A DNA stretch of 64,000 nt from Desmodesmus armatus (GCA_007449985.2 VIIQ02000592.1:1-64000); one strand, 5' to 3'. Positions 50,325 through 61,833 are shown, counted from the first letter of the stretch. Notes: generated from the sequence alone by a model not told the origin. Program-made: numbers and translations.

Positions 50325-50928
50325 TCAAGCTTTCCGCCTGAACTCCTTGAACTGCAAGCAGAAAGCAGCAGCAGCAGCAATGCAGCCAGCTCAGGCTCAC
50401 AACAGCCAATGCATGCTCACAACTACTTATAGATGGCAAAACTGAACGCTGCTGGCGGCAGGCAAGCATTTGCTGCTGCCTCACCTCTTTGTAGAAGCAG
50501 CGTTTGAGCGCCACAAACTCCTGCGCACAGCAGTCCTTCTCCACCTGCATCACCACCACAGCATGGGACGTGTGGGGGCCACCCAATTGGGGCAGCAAGC
50601 ATGGCATCTAAGCTGGCTGCAAAAACAGCGTGGAAGATGAACATGCAATGCTACAGGGCGTCAAGTTCACCTCTGGAAGCCGTGAGGCTATGCACTTGCC
50701 GTAGGCCTGAGCCTGCGACAGCAGCGACAAATGGCAGCAACAGCGAGGCAGCAGGTGAGTGACGAGAGTATGTGCCATCCTGTGTCTCAAGCAGCAAGCA
50801 AGCTGCACCAGCCCACATGTGCTAATGAGGGTGAGGACTGTGTTCACCTGTATCGAGCAGGCGGCCAAGCTTGCTGCAAAGGCGCGCATATAGCGCTCTG
50901 ACGTGGTGCCCTGCTGCAGCCCAGGCAT
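50325..50928 (-). CDS. Twin-CX9C mitochondrial protein, NDUFAF8-like
   Basis: Four exons on the minus strand (50928-50848, 50712-50671, 50544-50485, 50351-50325) join in phase to a 69-residue protein. It has two perfect CX9C motifs, C24/C34 and C47/C57 (CSIQAQAYGKC and CAQEFVALKRC), forming the helical hairpin imported by the MIA40 pathway into the intermembrane space. The order FAASLAACSIQAQAYGKC...EKDCCAQEFVALKRCF resembles the complex I assembly factor NDUFAF8 (human protein about 74 residues). Identity with that factor is inferred from layout and motif spacing; another CX9C family member is possible. The extra Cys at 46 gives an adjacent CC. The last exon encodes only eight residues. It is head-to-head with the DUF493 gene, 307 bp away. 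Confidence 0.85.
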
Positions 50929-51235
50929 TGTGATGTCACGGGCGCAAACGGGCCATACTGTGATATGATAGTTGAACGCTCAGGATGCAATGATAGAGCA
51001 AAAAGTGTGGGCAAAGTTCGATTCAAGCAGTAGCAGTACTGATCAACGATCCACAACCACAAGGTTTCACCAACTGCCACTGGACAGCAAGTGAGACGAA
51101 GCTATACAAGCATGAATTTACTTCACACTTTTGAAAGTCCGAAAAGCGTACTCAGCAAGTGCACATGACCTTCTTCACCTCTGCTGCTGCTGACGCCTAG
51201 CCCTTTCATTCAACACCACAACTGTCATTGCCACC
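50929..51235. promoter_or_regulatory. Divergent intergenic region (CX9C / DUF493)
   Basis: The 307 bp hold both promoters. The DUF493 start has the strong context ccaccATGa. No TATA box stands out. Confidence 0.4.
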
Positions 51236-51891
51236 ATGAAGGCATTCAGCAGCAGCACAGCCCCTTGCTGCAGGCAGCAACATAGACAGTGTGTAGCTGT
51301 GCAAAGCAGAGGATGCCACACCCCCCTCCGTTACTGCCAGCCTGCACAGCAGCACAGAACACAGCTTTGGAGCTTGAGAGCTGTCCCAGAAGACGGTAAG
51401 CATTATGAACAAATTCAATCGCACAGCACCCAGTAGCATGCTCAACATGTTGGCTGATTGCTGACCACACACTCGTTGTGCAGGTGCAGAGCAGCAAGCA
51501 GCAGCAGCAAGCCAGCCTGCGGCTCCCAAGCAGCAAAGCAGCCTCAGCCTCAATTCCATTGGGAACGGCAAGGCCTTTGTGTCAGAAGAGGAGTGGCGAG
51601 TGATGGATAAGAAGGTGAGCAACAGCCAGGGAAGGTTGAGAAACGGCAAGCAGCAGCTGGACCATGCAGGGGTGGCATTCTGAGGCCAGTTCTGCACCAG
51701 AAAGAGTAGACTGTGTATCGATCCCAGCACTGTGTTCTCAGGTGCTGGTCAAAGCAGAGGCTGTTGTCACAGGTCATGTTTGGGAGGCTGAGGCCACTGC
51801 TGTTCAATACTGGCAGCTGGCTTGTTGTCAACCTCGTGCAGTCGCGACTGCCAGTTTGTGACATTTACAGCCATGGCAGTTGAGCAGGCAG

Positions 51892-51935
<44 letters not shown>

Positions 51936-53239
51936 TTTGTTACAAGAGGCCCCGTCAATTCGGGACTTAAGCTGCCGACCATTGGCAACCGGGCACACCA
52001 ATCCATTATGCCCCCCAAAGTAACATAGGCGCCACCAAAACTTCAGTCAGGTTCAGTGACAGGACAGTGGACACCTATGGGCACAACAAGGGTTTAGCAA
52101 GGGGCATGCATGCACATGACATGAAGCAAGCTAAGCACTGTCCATGGGCAAGGCATAGAGCATGGAATGATGCGGCCTTGTGGAAAGCACATGAACAGGA
52201 ACTGTCCATGACAAAACACATGCACATACCACAAGCAAACACTGTATGCAGGCGACTCGGACCGCCCTGACACCTCTGACAGCAGGTAGCAGCATGCACG
52301 CAACCTCAGCCCTGCCTGCAAGCACAACTGCTAACACTGCACCCCCTCATCCCACGCTGTTGAAAAATGTGTGCTCCAACCAGGACGCAAAAGGATGTGC
52401 ATAGGGGAAGATGAGACAGCATTAGGCAGGGAATTTGGCTGATATGACTACAACTGCATCAAAACACACAGCTGGATGGAAAAGCATCAAACACAACCAT
52501 CCCGCTCTCTCATGGCTACCACAAATTTGCGCACAGCTGAAGCCGCACTATGCAGCACACATTACACTGTATGCTGCTGCAATCCATAGGTTTGCATGAA
52601 CAACCTTCATCCGCTGCTCCTTCCATCCGATTGTGCAGGTGAACAAGTACCCCAGTCAACGGGTGTTCAATGCTATCGGCCTGGGTGGCGACGGCTTCCA
52701 GGCCAACATGCTGAAAGCAGTAGAGGACGTGGTGGGCACCGTGCATGTGGAGTGTGTGTCAGAGCGGCCGTCATCTGGGGGGAAGTACGTGTCAGTGCGG
52801 ATTGGTCCTGTCTGGGTGGAGTCTGGTGATCAGGTGGGTCTGGTCAGGACAGCAGGGCAGGTGGGGCTCAGCAGTAGCTACTTGTAAGGTCAACTCTACG
52901 ATGTGACCTGTGGTGCTTGCAGCTGCCCAGTGGGTAATGTGCTGGCAACACCAGCGGGCGGTCTGGAATGTACACCTGGCTGCAGGGAGGGGTGGGGTGA
53001 GAGAGCTTGTGTAAGTGTGCATGCTCAGTGGCTGCAATGATGTACATTGCATATGCATATGCAGTGTACACCATGCCGTGCTGGCAGGTTGGAGCAAGCG
53101 CGCCCTGGTGATGTCACCTCTGTCATTCAGTTACTTCACTTCATGCCTGTATTCTGTGGTGCCTGGTTCCCACCGCCTGTAGGTGATCCAAGTGTTCAAC
53201 AACATGCGCAAGGATGAACGGCTCAAGTGGTACATGTGA
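51236..53239 (+). CDS. DUF493 family protein, probably plastid-targeted
   Basis: DUF493 (YbeD-like) proteins are small ferredoxin-like alpha/beta folds found in bacteria and plastids; their role is poorly known. Four exons (51236-51395, 51484-51614, 52639-52833, 53183-53239) keep phase and give 180 residues. The first 80 or so residues are rich in Ser, Ala, Gln and basic residues with almost no acidic ones at the start (MKAFSSSTAPCCRQQHRQ), as in a chloroplast transit peptide. The conserved part runs VNKYPSQRVFNAIGLGGDGF, then VEDVVGTVHVECVSERPSSG, GKYVSVRIGPVWVESGDQ and IQVFNNMRKDERLKWYM, matching the family's layout and its C-terminus. Intron 2 (about 1 kb) holds a TG microsatellite and one copy of a dispersed repeat. 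Confidence 0.88.
51896..51934 (+). repeat. (TG)n microsatellite
   Basis: About 19 TG units in DUF493 intron 2 abut the dispersed repeat copy at 51935. On the minus strand they form a (CA)n tail at its 3' end. Confidence 0.97.
51935..52198 (-). repeat. Dispersed SINE-like repeat, copy A
   Basis: Shared blocks with copy B include TAAGCTGCCGACCA, TGGCAACCGGG, ACACCAATCCATTAT, GGCGCCACC and GATGCGGCCTTGTG, all read on the plus strand. Read on the minus strand, the element ends ...TTGTAACAAATC followed by a CA microsatellite. It lies in an intron. Confidence 0.75.
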
Positions 53240-53997
53240 ACACGCATGTGGGCAGTGGTTTCAGCAGCCTGGCCCTGCCCAGTGCCCATGCAGCAGCAGC
53301 AGCAGCAGCAGCAGCAGCTTACACCAGCAGGCATATAAGGCGTCAGAAGGTGATGTATAGCAGGCGCCGATGCAGTCTGCTGGTTGCATGGGTGGCGACA
53401 TGGGCAGTACACAACGTGTCATGGTATCGGGTGAGGTTTTTTGTACCAGGGCTGGCGAACTTCCACAGGATGGCCGCACAGCGCAATCAGGCGAACCCAA
53501 TTGCCGGGGTGAGGTTTGTTGGGCCCTACGGGGGGTCCCTCTGGCTTGATGATGCTGATGATGATTTGTGTTACATTGTGTTACATGCAGTGACGGCAGC
53601 ATGGGCTGCTGCCTTACATGTGCACGTTGTCGTGGTGCATGGATTTTGTTGATGTGCCCTGACCTGTGGGGTACGCTGGCCCGCACCCTGACCTCTAATC
53701 AAGCATGGCCCGGTTAGCAGCGGCCGTGTGGGTGATGCAGTACATCAACAGGTACTGCCCAATCCTTTTTTGTAAGTCACTGGGCCACATGTGGCCAGCA
53801 ATGTACAGTGTTGGACCCAAGGGGACTGTGCTGAGCTTAGACCATGCAGCGCTGCTTCAAAGCATACTTATGGGAGTTGAGGGGTGATGACTGTGATAGC
53901 TTGTTGGATCATGGTGATGCATGTACCTCTTGACTTTGTGTTTTCTTGCTGTTCCTGGCAAGAAACCACACCCAGCAAGCCCCAGCACCGTCAAAGA
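53240..53997. other. Intergenic, no gene recognised; CAG run and repeat fragment
   Basis: A (CAG)n run lies at about 53290-53318. At 53550-53585 there is a short piece of the dispersed repeat (GATGATGATTTGTGTTACATT). A long open frame at 53227-53652 crosses both and matches no family. Confidence 0.5.
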
Positions 53998-54069
53998 ATG
54001 ATGATGATGATTTGTGTTACATTGGGGCCTGTCAATCCAGACCATAAGCTGCCGACCAGTGGCAACCGA
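53998..54069 (-). repeat. Dispersed SINE-like repeat, copy C (3' end only)
   Basis: Contains ATTGGGGCCTGTCAATCCAG, ACCATAAGCTGCCGACCAGT and GGCAACCG, identical to copy B. It begins on the plus strand with an ATG-type microsatellite, the tail of the element when read on the minus strand. It ends 135 bp before the tRNA gene. Confidence 0.8.
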
Positions 54070-54203
54070 ACGAATAGGGTGCAAAAACCATTTGAAATAG
54101 CCATTTCTGGCATAAACGGCCCCAGGATTTTGCGGCCGAGCAAAGTCAAAAATTTGCGTTTCGCTGATTATACAGCCGTTGTTCCGTCAGCCGCCATCAG
54201 CTT

Positions 54204-54276
54204 TCCCTTGTGGTCTAGGCGGTTATGATACGTGGCTTTCACCCACGCGACCCGGGTTCGAGTCCCGGCAGGGGAG
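54204..54276 (+). tRNA. trnE-UUC: tRNA-Glu (anticodon UUC)
   Basis: The 73-nt sequence folds as a standard cloverleaf. The acceptor TCCCTTG pairs with CAGGGGA (one T-G pair), the anticodon stem is CGTGG/CCACG with loop CTTTCAC, and the T arm is CCGGG-TTCGAGT-CCCGG. The anticodon TTC reads GAA. The sequence follows eukaryotic tRNA-Glu closely, with A-box region TGGTCTAGGCGG and a perfect B box. There is no intron, and the 3' CCA is not encoded. A TTTTT Pol III terminator follows at 54286-54290. Confidence 0.96.
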
Positions 54277-54309
54277 TAGGTTACCTTTTTGCACTGCACC
54301 ATGACTTTG

Positions 54310-54705
54310 TTGGCAAGCTTCAAGATGACGTGGCTGTGAAGGGGCCCGGTTGGCAAGCTTCAAGATGTGGACATGATCTTGCTAATCATTGGTTGGCGAA
54401 CAACTTGTTGACAGGTATATTCCAAAAAAACCGTTGCTTTTTGGCGGGAGTCGCGGATGGTTGACCGGTGCAGTGCATGCACTTTACTGAGCAGTCGCTG
54501 GAGGTCGCGAATGATCTTCGTGCACGTGCATCTCATCGCGGTCTGCCCTTGATGCGACCATGTGTGCGTGGGAGCTGTTCAAAACCAACAGCCAGTTCAG
54601 CTCGAAGGGACTGCAGCTGCCTGTGCCGCTCTTCCGATCCGATCAGAACACACCCGATAGTGCAGTCAACGTCAGGCTGATAGTCCACGACAGCAGCTGG
54701 AGCTC
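54310..54705 (+). repeat. Duplicated segment, original copy (promoter and exon 1 start of the large gene)
   Basis: This 0.4-kb block is repeated nearly perfectly at 59179-59582, just downstream of the same gene. It covers 250 bp upstream of the ATG at 54560 and the first 48 codons. The only differences seen are a few short indels, for instance in the A-run near 54426. Confidence 0.92.
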
Positions 54706-57700
54706 TGACCTGTTCCTTGGCAGCTTTGCTGAGCAACAGCAGCAGCGGCAACCGCTGCAGGACTCACACCACAACCAGCAAGCCAGCAGCAGCAGCACAG
54801 AAGACTTGGTTGCAGTGCTTTGTAGGTCCAGCCACACAGGTGCCGAGTGCTGCTGCCACCAGCTGGGTCCCTTCACAGCCGAGCTGGCACATGTGGGGCG
54901 CGGCGCCTCCTACAAAGGGTACCAACAGACACGCCTGAAGAACATGCAACCTGAAGGGCTGCTGCTGCCTTACAAAACTACACCGGCCAGTTACATGGTG
55001 CAGCTGGTCGTCAAGGTGTGTGCACTGGCCGGGCTGTGCAGTGCTGGCCACACTGTGCTGTGCTGTTTCTGTGCCTGAGGGTTTGCTTGCTGGCTGTGGC
55101 TAACTCAACTGTCTGTGCTGTTCTGTTCTGCAGGAGGGCCCTGACAGCTTGCAGCTGCACATCGCACCCCGCAGCATGGACGACCAGGAGCAGCCAGCGC
55201 AGCTGCAGTCAGCTACCCACGCGGTGACTTTGGCTGGTGCTGGAGGCATGGGGCAGCAGATCGTGCCCGGCACAGTGACAGAGTGCGCTATGGTAAGCTG
55301 CCTTTGCTGATCTGCTGGCTACTCTGGTGCCCCCCCCCTAAATGATTCAGTGACTGCAGCCTGTTGTAACTTGTGTCCGTTTGCTTGCTGCTCCCTCCTG
55401 CAGGACTGCCAGTTGCTCAGGACTTGGGAGGCAGCACCGTCAATCCTGATGGTCAGGATACCCAAGGCACTGGTTCTGTCACAGTGCAACACCCAGCAGC
55501 TGCCTATGCGCGTGACAGTACGTCTTGTACCTGAAGGAAACCCGGCTGCGTGTCCCATCCTGGCGGAGCTGCCAGGCCAGCTCAGGCAGCAGGGCATCAA
55601 GGGCATCTTCTTCTGCAACGCATCCCTCAACAACACCACGGCTGAGCTGCGGCAGCAGCTACTCACATGCAGGGTTGTGCGTGCTGCTGCACCAGCTGGT
55701 GCAGGGCTCATCACGCTCACATTGGTGCAGCAGCCTGGCCTGCAGGCCCCAGCAGCAGCACTAGCCCCAGCAGCAGGTGGTGCGCCTGTCAGTGTGTGGG
55801 AGCAGCTGCTCCGGCGCAGGGCAAGCAGCCGGGAGGGCATGCACATGCAGGACCTGGTCAACAGTTGCCTGCCCAGCCCCAGCCAGACAGACAACATAGC
55901 AGTGGAACAGGAGCAGCAGCAGCGGCAGCAGCAGCACACATCCTTTGTCAGTGCATGTGATAACCCCCAGCTGTTGGACGGCATGGACCTGGACCAGCAG
56001 GAGGAGCAGCAGTTGGCCGCACAGAGGTCCATGCCTGAACTGCTGCAGCATGAGGCAGAGCAGATTGTGCATGGTGCGTGCTGGCCAAATGCGCCGAGTG
56101 AATCAAACTGTTGCTTGCAGCTGTACATGACTTGTGCCCGTGCGGCTCATATCGACAAGTATGTGCTGGCTGTGCTGCTCTTGTACTGCTGCAGTGCTGT
56201 TTGCTGCCGTAAAGCGCACAGATGCACTAGCATCAGTGGCAGTCCTGTTCGCAGAGGCACTTGCAGCAGCCCGCGGCGCCCCAAGCAGCATGGGCAAGCT
56301 TGCCGCCCTGGACATTGAGCAGCACAGCATGTCCAGCTCAGCACAGGCAGCATGTGCCAGCTCTGCTCCCCCAGTCAGTGCCACTGGGAGCCTGGGCTAC
56401 ATCACGATGGCGCCGACAGGTAAACATTGGTCATCAGTGAAGAATGTTTGCATCCAGTCAGCACTGATCATGTCATGACGGCAAGGTGCACCATGCTGCA
56501 GGTGCAGTGGAGTGTGTGGCCAACGTCATCCTACAGCATGCCCTTGCAGTCCATGCACAGCACCTGGGTGTTCTGCAGCCCATGATGGCAGCAGCACCTC
56601 ATGCTCAGGCACTCCTGACGGGGCCACTCAGCACAGCCAAGCTGCAGGATGAAGGCTTCATGGAGAAGTTCGGACAAGACTTTGAGATGGACAGTCGACG
56701 TGGTTCCCTCATCAACATCACAGTGTTCAGGCGGAACCTGGAGTCAGCTCTGCACTACCCAGGGTGCACTGCATTTGCAGACAGGGAGCAGTTGCCACAG
56801 CTGCTGCACCCACTGACGCAGGAACACCGCCTGACGCTGCACTTCAGCAGGTCCAACTGCGACCCCACGTGGATGGTACAGGTACTGCTACTATCTTTTT
56901 GCGCTTAGCCGTGTGCAACTTCGGTATCATGACAGACCCTTGCTTCACCCCAGTAATGCCATAGCTGTTCTAGATGGCCTCTGGCCATTTCACTTGTGCA
57001 CTGCTGCTGTGCTGTGTTGTGCCTGCAGACGTTGCTGGCAGGCAGTGACAATGACCCGGCGGTGTTCATGGATCGCCTGCCAGCCATGGCCAACATCTAC
57101 CCGGTTGCCAAGCTCATGCTGGCCGTGGTGGAGTCAGTATACAAGCTGAAGGTGTCCTGCAGCCTGCAGGCGCTGATCTGCATGCTGTTGGAGGAGGACA
57201 GAGTGCAGGTGGGCTGCTTACAGATGGCTTTCGCGAGGCACAGCAGTGGGGTGAAACACCGCAATGCCCGTGGCAGGGGTGCCTGCTCCAGTTTGTATGT
57301 TGGCCTGGCTGCTGCTTATGGCATGGCCGGCAACATGCAGCCAGTTGACACTCAGCTGCTGCCTGCCTTGTCTCATCTGTCCTGCACAGGTACACAATGC
57401 CCCGTCTGACTGCATGGATCTGATAGAGGTGTTCCAGGCGCTGGCGTCTGTGGTGTCCAGCAGCCCTGCCGCTATGGAGCTCATCAAGAAGTTTGCACCA
57501 GCAGTCCAGGTTGGTGGCTTGCTGGCAGTGGTTTCTGGAATCACTTCTGCATGATGGCAGCTTGGCCAGGAGCAATGGCGTTGCTCACAGCGTAGACATC
57601 TCACAACACGCACATCGGGTCGGGTACCTGCTGCTGTAATCCACTTCTGCTGCGGCTGAAAGGTTGCTGCTGCCCACTTCCCACTGTGCAATTGACCGTC

Positions 57701-59021
57701 CTGATTGTTCCTGCAGAGGGCTGCAGCAACACAGGCCGGACTGCTACAGGTGCTGTCAGAGGCATCTCTGCTGCAAGCTCATGAGCTAGCGGCCAGCAAC
57801 CCTGCAGCTGCCTACAAGGCCAAGCTCCAGGCATGCAAGCAGCACATGGAGGGCAAAGGCCTTGTCATAGCAGCAGGCCTTTTGGCAGCTGCAATGCAAG
57901 GGGGCCAGGTGCGCAGTGACCATGATGTCAGCACCACCAAGAGCAGCTACAGCCGGGCCAGCAGCAGCAGCAGTACACACAGCTTCACCCCCCCTGCAGC
58001 AATTGCAGCATGCATGGTGCCTCCTGACAGCCGCAGCAGCATTGAGTGTGCAATCCAGCATGCCTTGCAGCACATGTCCAAGCCGCAGACGGCACCACTG
58101 GCACTGGCAGTTCAGCATGGTGCAGAGCCCACAGCAGGTTTCAGCAACAGGCACAACATACAGGGGCCACAGCCACTGGCAGGCTTCAAGCCACAGCAGC
58201 AGCAACAGGAGACCATGCAGCAGCACAAGCAGACACTGCCTCCCGGTGGCGGAGGCGCAGTGCTGGGCAAGCCACCCCCCACTCCTGGACGACGTGTCAC
58301 CAGAAGCGTCTCTGCAGCACTGGCAGTTGCTGCTGCAGCTGTGGGGGCCGCAAGCACAGTTGATATGACAGCTGCCGATGGCAGTGCTGCTGTAGCATCA
58401 GCAGTGCTGCCACTGGAGCTGCTTCCTGCACCAGCAGCAGGCATGCAAGAGCAGGGGTGCCTGCAACAGCAACTGCCACCATCATCGTCACAGCGTGCCC
58501 CTGTGCTGCCTCACAAGCGCCCACACGCAGAGCTGCAGCAGCAGCAGCACAAGCGGCACCGCAGCAGCCAGCCACCTCTTGCAGTTGGGGGGATCCTGAC
58601 GGCGGCCCAGCAGCGCCTGCTGCAGGACGTGCTTGAGCAGCCAGCCAGGCTGCGCCTGGCACGTGAGCAGCAGCAGCAGCAGTACGAGCTGGATCAGCAG
58701 CTGAGGCGCAAGCCCACTCAGGATGCCCTCAGCTGCCTGGGTCGGTTATCACTTGCAGAGCAGCAGCGCATTGATGGGGCAGATCTGCGACGCCAACTGC
58801 TGCGCAGCGAGAAGGCGCTGCTGGAGCACCGGGCCCGTGATGCAACCATCACCAGCTGCAGGGCTGCGCGCAGGGCCCTGATGCAGCACTCACAGGACAT
58901 CAGGGATGAGGTCCACAACATCCGCAGTGGTGGCAGCAGCAGTGGCAGTGGGCTGTCGAACCTGTTGCCCTTTGTGACAGTGGTGGTTCGGCGGCTGGGG
59001 GCCCGGCTGCCTGTCAAGTAG
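54560..59021 (+). CDS. Large unrecognised protein, 1164 aa
   Basis: I do not recognise the family. Eight exons (54560-55015, 55134-55292, 55404-56073, 56195-56419, 56502-56881, 57029-57208, 57390-57509, 57717-59021) join in phase to 1164 residues, strong evidence for a real gene. The N-terminal third looks like beta-rich globular sequence (LPVPLFRSDQN, SILMVRIPKALVLSQC, MRVTVRLVPEG, GIKGIFFCNASLNNTTAEL). The middle is alpha-helical and better conserved in style (VFRRNLESALHYPGC, DNDPAVFMDRLPAMANIYPV, LIEVFQALASVVSSSPAAM). The last exon is Gln/Ala/Ser-rich with KRPHAELQQQQHKRHR, a possible nuclear signal, and a helical end (LEQPARLRLAREQQQQQ, LRSEKALLEHRARD). A scaffold or chromatin-associated role would be a guess. 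The ATG at 54560 is the first in a frame that stays open; an upstream start is possible. The 5' end is duplicated downstream. Confidence 0.82.
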
Positions 59022-59178
59022 ATGCAGCAGCAGGGTGGCGCTGTGTCGACAGCTGAGTGCGCATCTAGAGTTTGAACAGCCATGTTATGCTATGGCTCCT
59101 TCTGCTTGGTGTGGTGACCTTTTTGGCGCCTTTTTTGGGCCCTTTGAAAGCAGCGTCAAGGTGCCACTTTGAGGCCAG

Positions 59179-59582
59179 TTGGCAAGCTTCAAGATGTGGA
59201 CGTGGCTGTGAAGGGGCCCAGCTGGTTGGCAAGCTTCAAGATGTGGACATGATCTTGCTAATCATTGGTTGGCGAACAACTTGTTGACAGGTATATTCCA
59301 AAAAAAAACCGTTGCTTTTTGGCGGGAGTCGCGGATGGTTGACCGGTGCAGTGCATGCACTTTACTGAGCAGTCGCTGGAGGTCGCGAATGATCTTCGTG
59401 CACGTGCATCTCATCGCGGTCTGCCCTTGATGCGACCATGTGTGCGTGGGAGCTGTTCAAAACCAACAGCCAGTTCAGCTCGAAGGGACTGCAGCTGCCT
59501 GTGCCGCTCTTCCGATCCGATCAGAACACACCCGATAGTGCAGTCAACGTCAGGCTGATAGTCCACGACAGCAGCTGGAGCT
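59179..59582 (+). repeat. Downstream copy of the large gene's promoter and exon 1 start
   Basis: Nearly identical to 54310-54705, ending at the same base (after ...agcagctggagct). The copy is framed by the direct repeat gaggccagttggcaagct at 59171-59188 and 59608-59625. The copied ATG at 59438 opens a chimeric frame. Confidence 0.92.
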
Positions 59583-59965
59583 CCCCGGTTGCCGCAAAGG
59601 GCCCTCTGAGGCCAGTTGGCAAGCTGCACGCCACAGCACCAGCCACAACAGCAGCAGCCAAGCATGCTGATGGGCTTGTCTTTTTGGCTGAAGCGGAAAC
59701 TGATTGCTTGGCTGTCAACCGACCGCCTACCTGGCTGATTGGCATGCATCGCCTCAGATCACAGGTGATGATGATGATGATTCGTGTTACATTGGGGCCT
59801 GTCAATCCAGACCAAGCTGCCGACCACAGGTGGTTGTGGCAGGAGTGTGCTGGTGTCAGTGCATCCACTCATTTAGAGATGTCACTTGTAGTGGGCGGTG
59901 GTCGGCATGTGGTACGTACGCCCCAGCGCTGTGAGCCCTGGAGGCCACCATGTGCCCGTGGATGA
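59438..59965 (+). pseudogene. Chimeric truncated ORF driven by the copied promoter, 175 aa
   Basis: The first 48 codons match the start of the large gene exactly (MCAWELFKTNSQFSSKG). The frame then runs into unrelated sequence (SPVAAKGPLRPVGKL...) including copy D of the dispersed repeat, and stops at 59965. It is a promoter-bearing gene fragment rather than a working paralogue. If transcribed it would make a short protein sharing the large protein's N-terminus. Confidence 0.55.
59766..59828 (-). repeat. Dispersed SINE-like repeat, copy D (3' end only)
   Basis: Contains GTTACATTGGGGCCTGTC and AATCCAGACCAAGCTGCCGA behind an ATGATGATGATG run. It matches copies B and C except for small deletions. 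Confidence 0.8.
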
Positions 59966-61364
59966 TTTTGATGATCTCGGATGATGATCCTAGGTAGCAC
60001 AGCGCACTGCTGTCCACCGCTGCTGGGTTACTGAGAGCGCTGCAGCAGGCACAGTATGCAAAGCCTGCACAGCTGTAGAGCATAGAACAGTGGTGTGCTA
60101 CAGCACAGCACTTGTGCTGGTAGCAACGCTTGGGGCTGAGGGTTCACATGCCCAGTACAGGGTCTGATGCTGGGCTGTGAAATGCAGACATAGTGCAACA
60201 GGCAGGTATGCAAGGGAGCCATGCAGTTGCACAGGGCAGACAGGTGCAACTGCAGGGCAGCACAGGTTGTTGCAAGTGTTAAGCAGCATTGCTTGCAACA
60301 GGCCCGTGGCCAGGATTCTGTGGTTCACACAGCGCCAATGCTTAGTCTGGATGCGGTGCAACGTGTCTGAGCTGTGTCTGCGGTTTGACTGTGTCGGTGA
60401 TCGACAAGCAGTGTACGCTGCATGGTGGTCACAGCCAGCACACGACCCCCAGATGGGTGCACGTGTGGGTGTCGGCTGTACTTTAAGCACACCGTGCTAA
60501 CGCGTTGCCCCCTGACTACCACCATGTGGCCAGTCAGCGCACACTTGCCTGCCGGGGTATCGGATGCCGGGGGCTTGGCCTTGGGAGGCATGTTGTGTTC
60601 TCGTTTTGTAGGTAAAGGTAGTCGGGGTAAGGGTCGCTTGGTCTTGGAGGTGAGAGAGACTGAAGCTAGGGCGTGCCCGCGCTTAAGTAGGTGTTCGATC
60701 ACAAGTTTGTTGGAAGTCACGGCAACATGCACTTTGTTTTCCAGCGCTGGATCGCGGGCGCTTAGCACTTGAAGTAATGATTCTGTGAATCTGAAGTGTT
60801 TCGCATGACAGGGAGGGCAGGGCGCAGTGTTTGCGGGTAGGCTTGGCAAAGGTTGGGGCAAATGTTGGTGCTGGGACAAGGGCTGATGCACGCAAGGTTC
60901 CAATCAAATGTTTCAAGTGTACGTGTAAGTGTGTAGAGAGCTTTTGAGCAACTCTATGCTTGCACACATTTGTATGTCTGCCGTTTGCAGGTTTGATCGT
61001 AAAGCAGTGATCCTCAGACGCTGGGTTTACTTTGATTACTTGCAAAGAAAACTGTTGTTCTGGTTTTCAAGAAACACATTTAGGGCCACAGTTGCAGCAC
61101 GCAATGCTGCAGCACGGGGTGCAAGTATATCATTCATGGGTATGCAGGGTAAGGCATGAAAGCAAGGGGCAGGGTGTCTCAAAGCCAGCGTAAGCAGCAC
61201 AGGAACTGTAAGAGAGTATCATCATACACGGTTACAAGTCCTATGCAAAACACAGAACAACACAGCTCCAACCTGGGGTGCACATGGTCAGCCTCTGAGA
61301 CTCTGGCCTTGCATGTGCATGGGCAGCGAGCAGCAGTCCAAGACTTGGTGCATAGTGTACATCG
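59966..61364. other. Intergenic; weak minus-strand ORF only
   Basis: A minus-strand frame at 60903-60325 stays open for 192 codons and has an internal ATG at 60591 (MPPKAKPPASDTPAG). It may be a hypothetical gene or a transposon fragment. No domain is visible and no splice structure supports it, so I do not annotate it as a gene. Confidence 0.35.
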
Positions 61365-61383
61365 GATGATGATGATGATGATG

Positions 61384-61600
61384 ATTTGTGTTACATTGGG
61401 GCCTGTCAATCCAGACCATAAGCTGCCGACCAGTGGCAACCGGGGACACCAATCCATTATCCCCCCAAAAGTAACAAGGCGCCACCTATGACCTGCCTTT
61501 TTCAGCCAGTACCTGCGATACACACAGAGTTAACTGACATGCAAGCATGTGCAAGGCATCGAGCATGGAAAGATGCGGCCTTGTGAAGCGCACATGAACA
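61384..61600 (-). repeat. Dispersed SINE-like repeat, copy B
   Basis: This is one of the two longer copies, sharing with copy A the blocks TAAGCTGCCGACCA, CACCAATCCATTAT, AAGTAAC, GGCGCCACC, GCATGGAA and GATGCGGCCTTGTG. It abuts a GAT microsatellite (61365-61383), which is an ATC tail in minus orientation. Confidence 0.8.
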
Positions 61601-61833
61601 TGGCAAGCATGACTCAGTGACAGGCTCTTGCTGTCCAGTGTGAGCATGTACAAGTAAGAGTGCAGCAAAGCTGTGCAAAATGCAAGCAAGACAAGTACAC
61701 ATTCACACTGCCTCCTCAACTTCATTAGCCAAGCATGTCGGTGTAAGCATCAGATGAACAAGGAAACAGGGGCAAATGTCAACAGAGAATCAGTCACCTG
61801 CTGGCACAACAACAACACGGTGAATGCTGTTCC

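Noticed and set aside
53227..53652. Plus-strand ORF of 141 codons after the DUF493 stop
   Set aside because: It crosses a CAG run and a dispersed-repeat fragment and starts inside the DUF493 last exon in another frame.
60325..60903. Minus-strand ORF of 192 codons
   Set aside because: No domain, no splice support and a basic, Pro/His-rich composition. Kept only as a remark in the intergenic entry.
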